Part shown: positions 35,423-44,887 of the stretch, in pieces
Numbering within the stretch: position 1 is the stretch's first letter
Layout of the letters: every line of letters starts with the position of its first letter
DNA from: CAUYUA01 sp963575675
GTDB taxonomy: Bacteria; Pseudomonadota; Alphaproteobacteria; Azospirillales; Azospirillaceae
Length of the DNA stretch: 64,000 bases
Assembly: GCA_963575675.1 (NCBI GenBank)
Contig: CAUYUA010000261.1
Span: 1 to 64,000, forward strand
Reading direction: 5' to 3'
The notes under the pieces: model-generated
Seen by the model: the letters and a program-made list of their open reading frames with translations, nothing else
Databases searched by the model: none
What the model was told of the DNA's origin: nothing
Made by a program: the position numbers and the translations under genes

Positions 35423-36298
35423 ATGTCGTCTGCGTTTCTCCAGCACTTGTTCTCCGGACTGACCATCGGCGCGATCTATGCTCTGGCCGGGCTCGGGTTC
35501 ACCATTATCTACAACGCCAGCCATGTGATTAACTTCGCTCAGGGCGAGTTCATCATGATCGGCGCCATGAGCGCCGTGTCATTGGTTGGGATGGGCGTTC
35601 CGCTTGCCGTCGCCGTTCCTCTTGCTGTGGGGAGCGCTGTTCTTGTAGGAGTCGCCGTCGCTCGTTTTGCAATTATGCCGGCGCGCGACGCTTCTGTTGT
35701 TACTCTGATCATTATCACCATTGGAACCTCGATCTTTCTGCGCGGCGTTGCTCAAGTGTTGTGGGGCAAGGGATACCACGCTCTGCCGTCTTTTAGCGGC
35801 GATGCGCCGTTTATCTTAATGGGCGCCGCTCTTCTGCCCCAAAGTTTGTGGGTGTTGGGCGCCGCCTTTGCCGTGGTCATTAGCCTCGGTTGGTTCTTCG
35901 GGCGAACTCTGTTTGGGAAAGCGATGCTCGCCACGGCGTGCAATCGATTTGCCGCTCAATTGGTGGGAGTGCGCGTGTCCGGCGTATTGCTTGCCGCTTT
36001 TGCTCTTGCTGCGTTTATGGGCGCAGTCGGAGGCGTTGTTATGGCTCCCATCACATTCACCTCCTCCGACGCCGGGGTTTCTCTCGGCATAAAGGGTTTT
36101 ACCGCCGCCGTCTTAGGAGGACTTGGCAGCGGCGTTGGCGCCGTTGTCGGCGGTCTCGTTGTCGGCGTTGCAGAAGCCATGAGCGCGGGCTATCTCTCCT
36201 CCTCGTATAAAGAAGCCACTGCTTTTGTGATCATTTTGTTCACTCTTTTCTTTATGCCTTACGGCCTGTTTGGTCGCCCACGGGCGGAGCGCGTATGA
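35423..36298 (+). CDS. livH: Branched-chain amino-acid ABC transporter permease LivH
   Basis: The 291-residue membrane protein has eight or so hydrophobic helices and the LivH hallmark GLTIGAIYALAGLGFTIIYNASHVINFAQGEF near the N-terminus. The cytoplasmic coupling region (FGRTLFGKAMLATACNRFAAQLVGV) follows the middle helices. It pairs with LivM to form the inner-membrane channel. It starts 73 bp after livK and its stop overlaps the livM start by 4 bp (ATGA). Confidence 0.95.
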   Translation: MSSAFLQHLFSGLTIGAIYALAGLGFTIIYNASHVINFAQGEFIMIGAMSAVSLVGMGVPLAVAVPLAVGSAVLVGVAVARFAIMPARDASVVTLIIITIGTSIFLRGVAQVLWGKGYHALPSFSGDAPFILMGAALLPQSLWVLGAAFAVVISLGWFFGRTLFGKAMLATACNRFAAQLVGVRVSGVLLAAFALAAFMGAVGGVVMAPITFTSSDAGVSLGIKGFTAAVLGGLGSGVGAVVGGLVVGVAEAMSAGYLSSSYKEATAFVIILFTLFFMPYGLFGRPRAERV

Positions 36299-37284
36299 CT
36301 AACGGCAGCTTTTCTAAAGCTCAAACTTCGAAAGCTCAAATTGGCGGCTGGATAAGGCGGCACGCCGACGTCTTGATGTTGGCCGTTGTGGTGGCGCTGT
36401 TGCCTTTGGCGTTGCCTAACGCTTACGCTTACGACATCGCCATCAATGTCGGCTTCAACGCGGCGGTGTGTGTCGGCTTGAATGTGCTGATCGGTTACGC
36501 GGGTCAGATCAGCCTTTGTCACGCGGCGTTTTTTGGGCTTGGCGCGTATGCTTCAGGGGTTCTCACCGGGCGCTTTGATTGGCCGCCGTTATTGGCTTTA
36601 ATCGTCGGCGCCGGAGCCGTGGGGATGGTGGCGTGGATATTGGCTCGACCGGTGTTGCGTCTGAAGGGCCATTTCTTGGCTATGGCCACTATGGGCGTCG
36701 GTATGATCATCGCAATTGTCCTTAATACGGAATCGTGGCTTACCGGGGGATCTGATGGGTTGATCGTCGGCGAGTTCAGCGTGTTGGGTTTTGCTCTGCA
36801 AAACGAGCGGCAATGGTGGTGGGTGACGGCGATTTTGTTGGTTGTTGTTGTTGCGGCGAGTCGCAATCTTATCGATTCTCCTTTGGGGCGGGCGTTGCGG
36901 GCTCTTCATGGCAGTGAGATCGGCGCTGCGGCGGCTGGAATCGACACGGCTCGGGTTAAAACCATGGTGTTTGTGCTTTCGGCGACGCTGGCGGCGGTTG
37001 TCGGCAGCCTCTATGCGCATTACGCCGGGATGATCACGCCTAGCCGCGCCGGATTCATGAAATCCGTCGAGTTGGTGACGATGGTGGTGTTTGGCGGCAT
37101 GGCTTCGACTTTTGGCGCGGTTTTTGGAGCGACAATCCTTACGGCTCTGCCTCAGCTTCTCACGGCTTTTGAGGATTATGAAACCATGATCTTAGGTGGG
37201 ATTATGGTTGGGACTATGATCTTCATGCCGCGTGGTTTGTTGGTGACGGCGTTGGCTTCTCTGCGTTCGTGGAGACGGCGATGA
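36295..37284 (+). CDS. livM: Branched-chain amino-acid ABC transporter permease LivM
   Basis: The 329-residue membrane protein has a hydrophilic N-terminal tail, then about nine helices. Family marks are LNVLIGYAGQISLCHAAFFGLGAYASG, the coupling helix LIDSPLGRALRALHGSEIGAAAAGID, and the terminal IMVGTMIFMPRGLL. It begins within the livH stop (4-bp ATGA overlap) and ends in the livG start in the same way, so the three genes are translationally coupled. Confidence 0.95.
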   Translation: MTNGSFSKAQTSKAQIGGWIRRHADVLMLAVVVALLPLALPNAYAYDIAINVGFNAAVCVGLNVLIGYAGQISLCHAAFFGLGAYASGVLTGRFDWPPLLALIVGAGAVGMVAWILARPVLRLKGHFLAMATMGVGMIIAIVLNTESWLTGGSDGLIVGEFSVLGFALQNERQWWWVTAILLVVVVAASRNLIDSPLGRALRALHGSEIGAAAAGIDTARVKTMVFVLSATLAAVVGSLYAHYAGMITPSRAGFMKSVELVTMVVFGGMASTFGAVFGATILTALPQLLTAFEDYETMILGGIMVGTMIFMPRGLLVTALASLRSWRRR

Positions 37285-38039
37285 CTTTGTTGTGCGTGGA
37301 GAATCTCACCAAAAGCTTCGGCGGGGTTTGCGCCATTGACGATGTGAGTTTCAATGTCAAGCGTGGGTCGATTTCCTCGATCATCGGGCCGAACGGCGCG
37401 GGGAAGACCACTCTGCTGAATTTGATCAGCGGGATTTATCGTCCGAGTTCCGGGCGTATTTTGCTGGGCGGGGAGGCGATCGAGCGTCTTCCGGCGCATG
37501 CTCCGGCTGGACGCGGTTTGGCGCGCACCTTTCAGAATCTCCAGATATTCAACAACATGACGGCTCTGGAGAATGTGATGGTTGGGCGGCATCGGTTGAT
37601 GGATTACAGCTTATCCTCGGCGTTGTTGCGGCTGCCGCGTTTGACGCGCGCCGAGCGCGCGTGTCGGGAGCGTTGCGCTGAGCTTATGGAATTCGTCGGA
37701 TGTGGGGCTTATTTGGAGGCGGATGCTGCGTCGATGCCTTATGGCGCGCTTAAGCGTTTGGAGATTGCGCGGGCGTTGGCGTTGGAGCCGACATTGTTGT
37801 TGCTTGACGAGCCGGCGGCTGGATTGAACGCTGCTGAGACGGCGGAAGTCGATGATGTGATTCGCAAGATTTCCGGTTCGGGTGTGACCATTGTTTTGAT
37901 CGAGCATGATATGAAGATGGTGATGGGGATTTCCGATTATATTTTGGTGCTTGATCGGGGGCGTAAATTGGCGGAGGGGGGGCCGCGAGAAGTTTCGGCG
38001 AATGAGATGGTGATTGCGGCGTATCTTGGAGCGTCGTAA
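37281..38039 (+). CDS. livG: Branched-chain amino-acid ABC transporter ATPase LivG
   Basis: From ATG 37281 the product has 252 residues. Walker A GPNGAGKT is at 36-43, the Q-loop is in RTFQNLQIF, the signature is the LivG-type PYGALKRLEIARAL, Walker B LLLLDEP holds D176 and E177, and the switch H is in LIEHDM. The long insert between the Q-loop and the signature (HRLMDYSL..) is typical of LivG rather than LivF. Family transporters use a LivG-LivF pair, but no livF follows. A palindromic element begins 4 bp after the stop and dprA comes next. Confidence 0.95.
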   Translation: MTLLCVENLTKSFGGVCAIDDVSFNVKRGSISSIIGPNGAGKTTLLNLISGIYRPSSGRILLGGEAIERLPAHAPAGRGLARTFQNLQIFNNMTALENVMVGRHRLMDYSLSSALLRLPRLTRAERACRERCAELMEFVGCGAYLEADAASMPYGALKRLEIARALALEPTLLLLDEPAAGLNAAETAEVDDVIRKISGSGVTIVLIEHDMKMVMGISDYILVLDRGRKLAEGGPREVSANEMVIAAYLGAS

Positions 38040-38042
38040 ATG

Positions 38043-38292
38043 AATGGGTCCAGGGACTGTGTCCCTGGTCGCGGGGGATTATAAGGGGGGCTCGACGCCC
38101 CCCTTATTCGCGAAGCGATCTTCCTCTGGAATTGTTGATTTTTGGTTGTTTCCAAGTTCCCTCTCCCAAAACTCAAAACTCAAAACCCAAAGCTCACCAA
38201 CAATTCCAGAGGAAATTCGCTCCGCGAATAAGGGGGGCGTCGAGCCCCCCTTATGATCCCCCGCGACCAGGGACACAGTCCCTGGACCCATT
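38043..38292. repeat. Palindromic intergenic element, full copy 8 (250 bp)
   Basis: The tips are ATGGGTCCAGGGACTGTGTCC and its complement at the right. Inner hairpins are GGGGGG-CTCGACG-CCCCC on the left and its reverse complement on the right. The arms continue through TTATTCGCGAAGCGA and CTCTGGAATTGTTG, all mirrored. The centre has an AACTCAAAACTCAAAACCCAAA direct-repeat run. It lies between livG and dprA. Confidence 0.95.
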
Positions 38293-38366
38293 TAGTTTTT
38301 TATTTGCATTTCCGTAGACCAATAAATTTGCTTGACTGATATGGTCGTATCGTACAATGGTGTGTC

Positions 38367-39488
38367 ATGTCTTATATGCCTCGCTCATTGTCGGATTCGG
38401 AACGACTGGACTGGTTGCGCTTAATTCGCACCGAAAATGTCGGTCCAATCACTTTTTTCCGCCTGTTGGAAAAATATGGAACGGCATCGATCGCTTTGCA
38501 GGAGCTGCCGGGGTTGTCTCAACGCGGCGGACGCGCGAAACCTTTACGTCCTGCCGCTAAAGCCGACGCCGAACGCGAGTTGGCCGCATGCGCCCGGTTG
38601 GGGGTTCGGCTGATTGCAGCATGCGAACCGAATTATCCGCCGCTATTGGCGATGATCGATGATCCGCCGCCGCTGATTGCTGTGCGGGGGCATGCGCATC
38701 TGTTGTTGCGTCCGGCGGTGGCGATGGTTGGAGCGCGCAACGCCTCGCTTAACGGCAAAAGATTTGCGACGCGCTTGGCGCAAGACCTGGGCGCGGCGGG
38801 GTATGTGGTGATTTCCGGCATGGCGCGCGGAATTGACGCCGCCGTTCACGAAGGCGCGTTGGCTGTCGGAACCGCCGCCGTTTTGGGGTGCGGCGTCGAT
38901 GTCGTCTATCCCGAGGAAAATCAACCACTCTATCAGAGATTGGTTGAACAGGGCGTGGTTGTCTCTGAGACGCCGTTGGGGGCGCAGCCGCACGCGCGAA
39001 ATTTCCCTCGGCGTAATCGGCTGATCTCCGGGCTGTCGCTGGGAGTGGTGGTGGTGGAAGCCGCGCCGCGCTCCGGCTCTTTGATTACCGCTCGCGTCGC
39101 TTTGGAGCAAGGAAGAGAGGTTTTCGCGGTGCCTGGTTCTCCGATGGATCCCCGTTCACAAGGTTGCAATAATTTGATTCGCGAAGGTGCGGCTTTGGTT
39201 GAATCTGCTCAAGACGTGATTCGGGAGTTTTCCAGTCGTCACCAACGTCCGTTGGGCGAATCACCGTCGTTGGCGCGGGGAACGGCGCCGCGTGAGGGGC
39301 CTTCGGAGCAAGAATTGGTGCAAGCCCGTGCTCTTATTGCAGAAAATCTCTCACCGGCGCCGGTTCCGATTGACGAACTGGTGCGGGAGTGCCAATTGTC
39401 TGCCCCGGTTGTCTTGACCGTGGTGTTGGAATTGGAGTTGGCTGGACGAGTGCAGCGTCATCCGGGGAATCAGATCAGTTTGCTCTGA
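38367..39488 (+). CDS. dprA: DNA-processing protein DprA
   Basis: The 373-residue product has an N-terminal SAM-like helical part, the extended Rossmann domain with MVGARNASLNGKRFA, VISGMARGIDAAVHEGAL, TAAVLGCGVDVVYPEEN, RNRLISGLS and APRSGSLITARVALEQGREVFAVPGS, and a C-terminal winged-helix-like domain (about 310-373). DprA loads RecA on incoming single-stranded DNA during natural transformation and may act in other recombination. The ATG at 38367 is used. A TTGACT at 38332 and TACAAT at 38353 are a possible promoter, though the 15-bp spacing is short. It is followed by topA, the usual order in bacteria. Confidence 0.95.
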   Translation: MSYMPRSLSDSERLDWLRLIRTENVGPITFFRLLEKYGTASIALQELPGLSQRGGRAKPLRPAAKADAERELAACARLGVRLIAACEPNYPPLLAMIDDPPPLIAVRGHAHLLLRPAVAMVGARNASLNGKRFATRLAQDLGAAGYVVISGMARGIDAAVHEGALAVGTAAVLGCGVDVVYPEENQPLYQRLVEQGVVVSETPLGAQPHARNFPRRNRLISGLSLGVVVVEAAPRSGSLITARVALEQGREVFAVPGSPMDPRSQGCNNLIREGAALVESAQDVIREFSSRHQRPLGESPSLARGTAPREGPSEQELVQARALIAENLSPAPVPIDELVRECQLSAPVVLTVVLELELAGRVQRHPGNQISLL

Positions 39489-39636
39489 GAGACCGGGATG
39501 TCGCGGTGTTTTCGAAGTCCTTATGATGTAGGGGGGTCGAAACCGTCATAGCGTGTGATTGCTTCATCCGGCTTTATGGGCTTGGCGACTTTTCCATTCG
39601 TCAACCGTTTCCCTGACGCCAGCGGAGGGTTGTCTC

Positions 39637-42630
39637 TTGCCGGGCAGCAACGTCGTAATCGTCGAGTCGCCGGCCAAGGCGAAGACCATCAATAAATATC
39701 TCGGTTCGGACTACACGGTCCTGGCCAGTTTCGGCCATGTGCGCGATCTTCCGCCGAAAGACGGGTCGGTGCGTCCGGAGTCCGACTTCGAGATGGATTG
39801 GGAGCTGAGCGATCGATCCAAAAAACATGTGGATGAGATCGCTTATGCGGTGAAAAACGCGCACCGCGTCTTTCTGGCGACGGACCCGGATCGCGAAGGA
39901 GAGGCGATCGCTTGGCATGTTCAAGAGGTGCTGCGTGAGCGCAAGCTTCTGAACAAGGTTGAAGTGCAGCGCGTCACCTTTCATGAGATCACCAAAAACG
40001 CCATTCAGGCCGCGATGCGTGAACCGCGCGACGTTGATCGCGAGCTGGTTGAGGCGTATCTGGCGCGGCGCGCTTTGGATTATCTTTATGGATTTAATGT
40101 CTCTCCGGTGCTGTGGCGGAAGCTTCCCGGCGCGCGTTCGGCGGGACGAGTGCAATCGGTGGCGTTGCGCTTGGTTTGTGAGCGCGAATCCGAAATTGAA
40201 GTTTTTAAGTCGCAAGAATACTGGACCATTGACGTCGGATTTCAAACCGTCGAGGGCGCGGGGTTTTGGGCGCGGCTGACTCATCTTGACGGCAAAAAGC
40301 TGGACAAGTTCGCGTTCGGCAATCAAGCGGCGGCGATGGAGGCGGTCGAGCGTTTGCGGCCCTTGTCGTTCTCTGTGGGAACGGTCGAGCGCAAGCAAGT
40401 CCGACGCAATCCTTATCCGCCGTTCACCACGTCGACACTGCAACAGGAAGCTTCGCGCAAGTTGGGTTTGGGCGCGACCCGCACGATGCGCATTGCGCAG
40501 AAATTGTATGAAGGCGTCGATGTCGGCGGCGAGACCGTTGGTCTGATCACCTATATGAGAACCGATGGCGTGCAACTTTCGCAAGAGGCGGTTGAGTCCG
40601 CGCGCAAATTGATCGGTTCCTCTTATGGCGATCGTTATGTTCCGGATCAGCCGCGCGTCTATAAAACCACCGCCAAAAATGCTCAGGAAGCCCACGAAGC
40701 AATTCGCCCCACCGATCTCAACCGTCGTCCCGAAGACGTCATCCGTTTCTTGGAGCGGGATGAGGCGCGGCTCTATGAAATGATCTGGAAACGCACCGTT
40801 GCTTGCCAAATGGCCAGCGCGGTTCTGGATCAAGTGACGGTCGATATTAAATCAACGCGGAATGAGGCGACTTTGCGCGCCGTCGGCTCGATTGTGGTGT
40901 TCGACGGATTCTTGCGTGTCTACCAAGAAGGTCGCGACGACGTCGGCGACGACGATGAACGCGAAACTCGTTTGCCGCAGATGAAAGCGGGCGAGGGGGT
41001 AACGCGCGGAGAGATTAAGCCGGAGCAACATCACACGCAGCCGCCGCCGCGCTACACCGAGGCCAGCTTGGTTAAGCGGTTGGAGGAGTTGGGCATTGGT
41101 CGGCCTTCCACCTACGCCAGCATCATGCAGGTCTTGCAAGACCGGGAATATGTGCGCCTGGATAAAAAGCGATTCGTTCCCGAAGACCGTGGGCGGTTGG
41201 TGTCCGCTTTCATGGTGGCGTTCTTTCAGCGTTATGTCGAGTACAGTTTCACCGCTGATTTGGAAAATCGTCTCGACGAGATTTCCGGCGGTCGAGTCGA
41301 CTGGAAAGTCGTAATGCGCGATTTTTGGAGCGCTTTTTCAGCGGCTATTCATGGGGCCAAAGATTTGACGATCACTCAGGTGATCGATACGCTTGATGAG
41401 GTGTTGGGACCGCATTTCTTCCCGACGCCGGTTCCTCAGCCGGGCGATGGGCCGGGCGATGGCGAGGGCGCACAACCTGTTCTTGGTCCTGATCCTCGCC
41501 AATGTCCTGGGTGTGGGCGTGGGCGACTCGGATTGCGGCTTAGCCGCAACGGAGCGTTTATCGGTTGCTCCGGCTATCCGGAGTGTCGTTACACTCGTCC
41601 TCTGACTGTTTCCAACAATGTCGAGGAGATAGGCGACGGTTTGGCGGAAGGGCCTCGTCATTTGGGATATGACCCGGAAACCGGTTTGCCGGTTACGGTG
41701 CGGCGTGGACCTTATGGCGCCTATGTTCAGCTTGGGCCGCCGGAGCAACCGGCGCCTGCCGCTCCGGTTGCTTCCGCCGCTCCGGCTGCTTCGTCTCCCG
41801 ACGCCGTCGTTCCTGGAAAGGTAAAAAAGCCTCGCAAGACGAAGGCTCAAAAGGCGGCTGAAGAAGAGGCGAAGCCGAAACGGGTCTCTTTGCCTAAAGG
41901 CTATGCTCCGAATAGCGTTGATTTGAGTATCGCCTTGCGTCTGTTGGCTTTGCCGCGCGAGATTGGAGCGCATCCTGAAACCGGGGAAATGATCTCGACT
42001 GGATTGGGGCGTTTTGGGCCCTATCTGAAGCATGGCGCCGCTTATCGGAAATTGCCGCCGGATGAGGATATTCTTTCAATCGGCATTAATCGCGCCGTAG
42101 CGCTGTTGGCGGACGCTCCGGCCCGCGCCGCCGTTGCCGCAGGGAGGGCTTTGGGCAATCATCCGGAGTCGGGGAAACCGATCACGCTCAATAGTGGTCG
42201 GTTCGGCCCTTATGTGAAATGCGGGGCTTTGATGGCTTCTTTGCCCAGAAGCGAGGAGCCGGATGAATTGACGGTGGAGCGCGCCGTCGAACTGTTGGCC
42301 GCTAAGGCTGCTAAGGCCGCTGAAAACGGAGGGACGGGAACCAAGCGAGGCGGTAAAAAAGCGGCGGCGGAAGAGAAAACGTCGGTTGTTTCCGAAAAGA
42401 AAACGACGAGCGGAAAGAAAGCGACTCGGAAAAAAGCGGTGGAGGAGGGGGAGGCGGTTCCTGCTCCGGCTGTTGTGGTGGAAGAGCCGCCGAAGAAGGC
42501 GGGGCCGCGTAAGCGTGCATCTACGGCCAAGACGGGAAAAACATCTGAAGCGAGCAAGGCGGAGGGGCTTAACGGGCTTAACGGCCTTAACGATGAAGAG
42601 GTTCTGGCTTCGTTGATGATCGAGCGATGA
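39637..42630 (+). CDS. topA: DNA topoisomerase I
   Basis: Starting at TTG 39637 (GGAGGG at seven bases) the product has 997 residues. The toprim domain begins NVVIVESPAKAKTINKYLG, with DPDREGEAIAWH. The catalytic tyrosine is Y306 in LITYMRTDG. A single C4 zinc ribbon starts at C623 (CPGCGRGRLG..GCSGYPEC). Topo_C-type repeats (GRFGPYLKHG, GRFGPYVKCG) follow, then a Lys/Ala-rich tail of about 100 residues. It relaxes negative supercoils. No ATG is available near the domain start, so the TTG start is well supported. A mini hairpin of the repeat family follows the stop. Confidence 0.96.
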   Translation: MPGSNVVIVESPAKAKTINKYLGSDYTVLASFGHVRDLPPKDGSVRPESDFEMDWELSDRSKKHVDEIAYAVKNAHRVFLATDPDREGEAIAWHVQEVLRERKLLNKVEVQRVTFHEITKNAIQAAMREPRDVDRELVEAYLARRALDYLYGFNVSPVLWRKLPGARSAGRVQSVALRLVCERESEIEVFKSQEYWTIDVGFQTVEGAGFWARLTHLDGKKLDKFAFGNQAAAMEAVERLRPLSFSVGTVERKQVRRNPYPPFTTSTLQQEASRKLGLGATRTMRIAQKLYEGVDVGGETVGLITYMRTDGVQLSQEAVESARKLIGSSYGDRYVPDQPRVYKTTAKNAQEAHEAIRPTDLNRRPEDVIRFLERDEARLYEMIWKRTVACQMASAVLDQVTVDIKSTRNEATLRAVGSIVVFDGFLRVYQEGRDDVGDDDERETRLPQMKAGEGVTRGEIKPEQHHTQPPPRYTEASLVKRLEELGIGRPSTYASIMQVLQDREYVRLDKKRFVPEDRGRLVSAFMVAFFQRYVEYSFTADLENRLDEISGGRVDWKVVMRDFWSAFSAAIHGAKDLTITQVIDTLDEVLGPHFFPTPVPQPGDGPGDGEGAQPVLGPDPRQCPGCGRGRLGLRLSRNGAFIGCSGYPECRYTRPLTVSNNVEEIGDGLAEGPRHLGYDPETGLPVTVRRGPYGAYVQLGPPEQPAPAAPVASAAPAASSPDAVVPGKVKKPRKTKAQKAAEEEAKPKRVSLPKGYAPNSVDLSIALRLLALPREIGAHPETGEMISTGLGRFGPYLKHGAAYRKLPPDEDILSIGINRAVALLADAPARAAVAAGRALGNHPESGKPITLNSGRFGPYVKCGALMASLPRSEEPDELTVERAVELLAAKAAKAAENGGTGTKRGGKKAAAEEKTSVVSEKKTTSGKKATRKKAVEEGEAVPAPAVVVEEPPKKAGPRKRASTAKTGKTSEASKAEGLNGLNGLNDEEVLASLMIER

Positions 42631-42654
42631 AAACGAAAACTTAATAAGCGAGAT

Positions 42655-42690
42655 GGGTCTGGGGATTGTGTTCCTGGACCCTTTCAATTT
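42655..42690. terminator. Mini form of the palindromic element, between topA and a convergent methyltransferase
   Basis: GGGTCTGGGGATTGTGTTCCTGGACCC folds as one stem-loop and is followed by CTTTCAATTTTATT. Its arms equal the outermost tips of the full repeat family, with no inner hairpins. It lies between convergent genes, the right place for a terminator. Confidence 0.8.
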
Positions 42691-43691
42691 TATTCAGACG
42701 TCCATCCTCCCGGGCGTTGAGCGGTTTTTTCTCGCTCCGAGGGTGTGTGAATCGGTTTGCCAAGAGGGCGGATTTTTAATTCCCCAGCATAAAATTTTTG
42801 AATGCGCTGTTCGGCAATGGCGCAATAGGTGGGATTCTGCTCAATTCCGATCGCTTTCCTATGGTGTTTCAATGCGGCGACGTGAGTGGATCCAGCGCCG
42901 CAAAAGGGATCCAGCACCCAATCATCAGGATTGGTGAGGGCAAGAATGCAGCGTTCGACCAGTTCGATTGGAAACTGACAAGGATGTTCGGTTTTTTCGG
43001 GGTGGTTGGATTTGACGTTTGGAATATCCCAAACGGCGTCGTCCCACTCCGTCTTCAGAAAAGACCAGAAATCGGAAGGATTTTTTCCTAACGGGTTTCC
43101 ACTCGGTTGCCCGCGTTTCTTGCCTTTGTAATGAGTCTTTCCGGGATATTTGGCGGGAACTCGCACGGGATCGAGATGAAAAAGATAATCGTTTCCGGAG
43201 GTGAACCAAAGAAGAGTTTCATAACGTCCGGAGAAACGCTTTTTGGCGTGAAGCCCATGATTAAAGTGCCAAATAATGCGGTTTCGCAGACTGAGCCCGA
43301 ACTTTTTGAAGATGGGATAGAGGTAAACATCTAAAGGAAATATTTCTCCATTATTGACATAGTTTCCGACTTGCCAGCACAAGCTTCCAGACGGAGCAAG
43401 AACGCGAACTATTTGAGAAATCACGGTCGTTTGCCAGTCGATGTAGGCGTCGAGGTCTTGTTTTTTTTCGTAGGATTTGCCGATGTTGTACGGGGGCGAG
43501 CTGATGATGAGGCGCGCGAATCCATCGGGGAGGCTCGGCAGCGTTTCCAAAACGTCGCCGTTGACGACGGCGACGCGAGTGTGATCGCTCCATTGACGGG
43601 AAATCGACGAAGAATCTCCAAAAAACGGTTTTTTTTCTTGAGGATTGGTCCCTTGAAAGTCGGTAAGGAAACGCGCCGGAATCGGCTGCAT
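42690..43691 (-). CDS. Orphan beta-class DNA methyltransferase (N4-C or N6-A)
   Basis: The 333-residue product belongs to the N6/N4 DNA methylase family. Catalytic motif IV is SSPPYNIG (64-71), lying before the SAM motif I DPFCGAGST (261-269), which is the beta-class order. The Ser-Pro-Pro-Tyr form is usual for N4-cytosine enzymes but also occurs in N6-adenine ones. Between them lies a target-recognition region (about 130-230) with RYETLLWFT and WDIPNV. AAGGTG lies seven bases before the ATG. No restriction endonuclease is adjacent, so it is probably an orphan or solitary methylase; the recognition site is unknown. Confidence 0.88.
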   Translation of the reverse strand: MQPIPARFLTDFQGTNPQEKKPFFGDSSSISRQWSDHTRVAVVNGDVLETLPSLPDGFARLIISSPPYNIGKSYEKKQDLDAYIDWQTTVISQIVRVLAPSGSLCWQVGNYVNNGEIFPLDVYLYPIFKKFGLSLRNRIIWHFNHGLHAKKRFSGRYETLLWFTSGNDYLFHLDPVRVPAKYPGKTHYKGKKRGQPSGNPLGKNPSDFWSFLKTEWDDAVWDIPNVKSNHPEKTEHPCQFPIELVERCILALTNPDDWVLDPFCGAGSTHVAALKHHRKAIGIEQNPTYCAIAEQRIQKFYAGELKIRPLGKPIHTPSEREKTAQRPGGWTSE

Positions 43692-44182
43692 CAGAATTCA
43701 CCTTAGGTGTGATGGCGGAGCGCAATGCTGAAGTTAAGGTTGAGAACGGAAAAAAATGAAATCGAACTCTTGTTGCGGCGAAAACGCCGAAAAAATTTTC
43801 TTTGGAGACGACTTCAAACATCATACGGGCTTTGAATTGATATCACCTACCAGACTCTGTGCGCAAGCCGGGACTTTTTGTGCGCCTGGATGAATTGGGT
43901 AGGCGAGAGCTATGGCGCGAAGGTGATAATCTGTAAGCGAATCGTCGTTTCTCGGTTGTCCGGAGCGACAAAAATTTGATACATGGACGGGAACTGCACC
44001 ATGCCGAGGGTTTGCGGCGAGAGAAACATCATTCAAATTGAGTTCGCATAATATGCGTATTTTTATGTCGGCTGTTCGGCGGCTGTTGAGGTCGTCGAGA
44101 GCGGTGGCGCGGTTGTATGCTTATTCATTTGACTCGCCTGCCTTTTAGCCTCTGGTTCACACATACCGGCGAAGGGTCGCAC
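43692..44182. other. Gene-free region between methyltransferase genes
   Basis: No convincing gene is seen in 491 bp between the divergent DNA methyltransferase and the PmtA-like gene. A 71-codon minus-strand frame at 43821-44036 has no motif or ribosome site. Promoters for both neighbours should be here. Confidence 0.45.
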
Positions 44183-44791
44183 ATGTCACAGACGGAAGTT
44201 GCTACGGCTGATAAAGGGAAGTCCCGCAAAGCGCCACCAGCGGCGTGGGTGTTTTTCAAGCGTTGGTTGGCGGATCCACTGACGATGGGATCGATCGTTC
44301 CTTCATCGATCGGTCTGCGGCGATTGGTGTCGAAGAATTTGATTTGCGGTCCTGATCAGATCGTGGTGGAGTTTGGGGGCGGCACCGGCGCCATCACCAA
44401 AGCGGTTCTGGAGGCGGGGATTCCGGCCGATCGAGTCTACACCATTGAAATTGACCCCGAATTGGCGAAATTCCTTCATCTGACTTACCCCGACGCCAAA
44501 GTTATCCACGGCGATTGCCGCCATGTCGATGAGCTGATCGGCAAGGAGTGGGTTGGGAAAGTGGGAACAATCATCGTCGGCATTCCTATGGTCATGTTGC
44601 CGATCGAGCTGCAAAAAGAAATTATCGAGGCTATTTTCCGTGTGTTGCAGCCCGGTGGTCGTTTCTTGCTTTACACCTATTGCGCCACGTCGCCTTTGGC
44701 CATGCGTAAGCTGGGTTTGAAGGGAAAACGTTTGGGTTGGACGCCCCAGAACTTCCCGCCTGCTTCGGTGTGGGGCTACAGCAAGGCGTAA
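44183..44791 (+). CDS. PmtA-like class I SAM methyltransferase (phospholipid N-methyltransferase type)
   Basis: From ATG 44183 with GAAGGG at six bases, the product has 202 residues. A short basic N-terminus leads into FFKRWLADPLTMGSIVPSS, the region typical of Rhodobacter-type PmtA and the rRNA-adenine-dimethylase-like family. SAM motif I is VVEFGGGTGAITKAVLEAG, and TIEIDPE holds the acidic ribose ligand. It may methylate phosphatidylethanolamine toward phosphatidylcholine at the inner membrane face. The match is to the family; substrate is not proven. The frame upstream of 44183 is ignored. Confidence 0.8.
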   Translation: MSQTEVATADKGKSRKAPPAAWVFFKRWLADPLTMGSIVPSSIGLRRLVSKNLICGPDQIVVEFGGGTGAITKAVLEAGIPADRVYTIEIDPELAKFLHLTYPDAKVIHGDCRHVDELIGKEWVGKVGTIIVGIPMVMLPIELQKEIIEAIFRVLQPGGRFLLYTYCATSPLAMRKLGLKGKRLGWTPQNFPPASVWGYSKA

Positions 44792-44887
44792 TCTTTTTAT
44801 TTGTTTTGTCCGCTGCGGCTCCTCCCTCTTTTACCGATTCGCGAGGGCAGGGAGGGGCAAAGCGGATGTGGCGTCTGCTGTTTCGGG

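Noticed and set aside
42690..43691. DNA methyltransferase considered as part of a restriction-modification or BREX/DISARM-type defence system
   Set aside because: No endonuclease, helicase, specificity or BREX/DISARM gene is adjacent; the neighbours are topA and a PmtA-like gene.
43821..44036. 71-codon minus-strand ORF between methyltransferase genes
   Set aside because: No motif, no ribosome site and no neighbour support.
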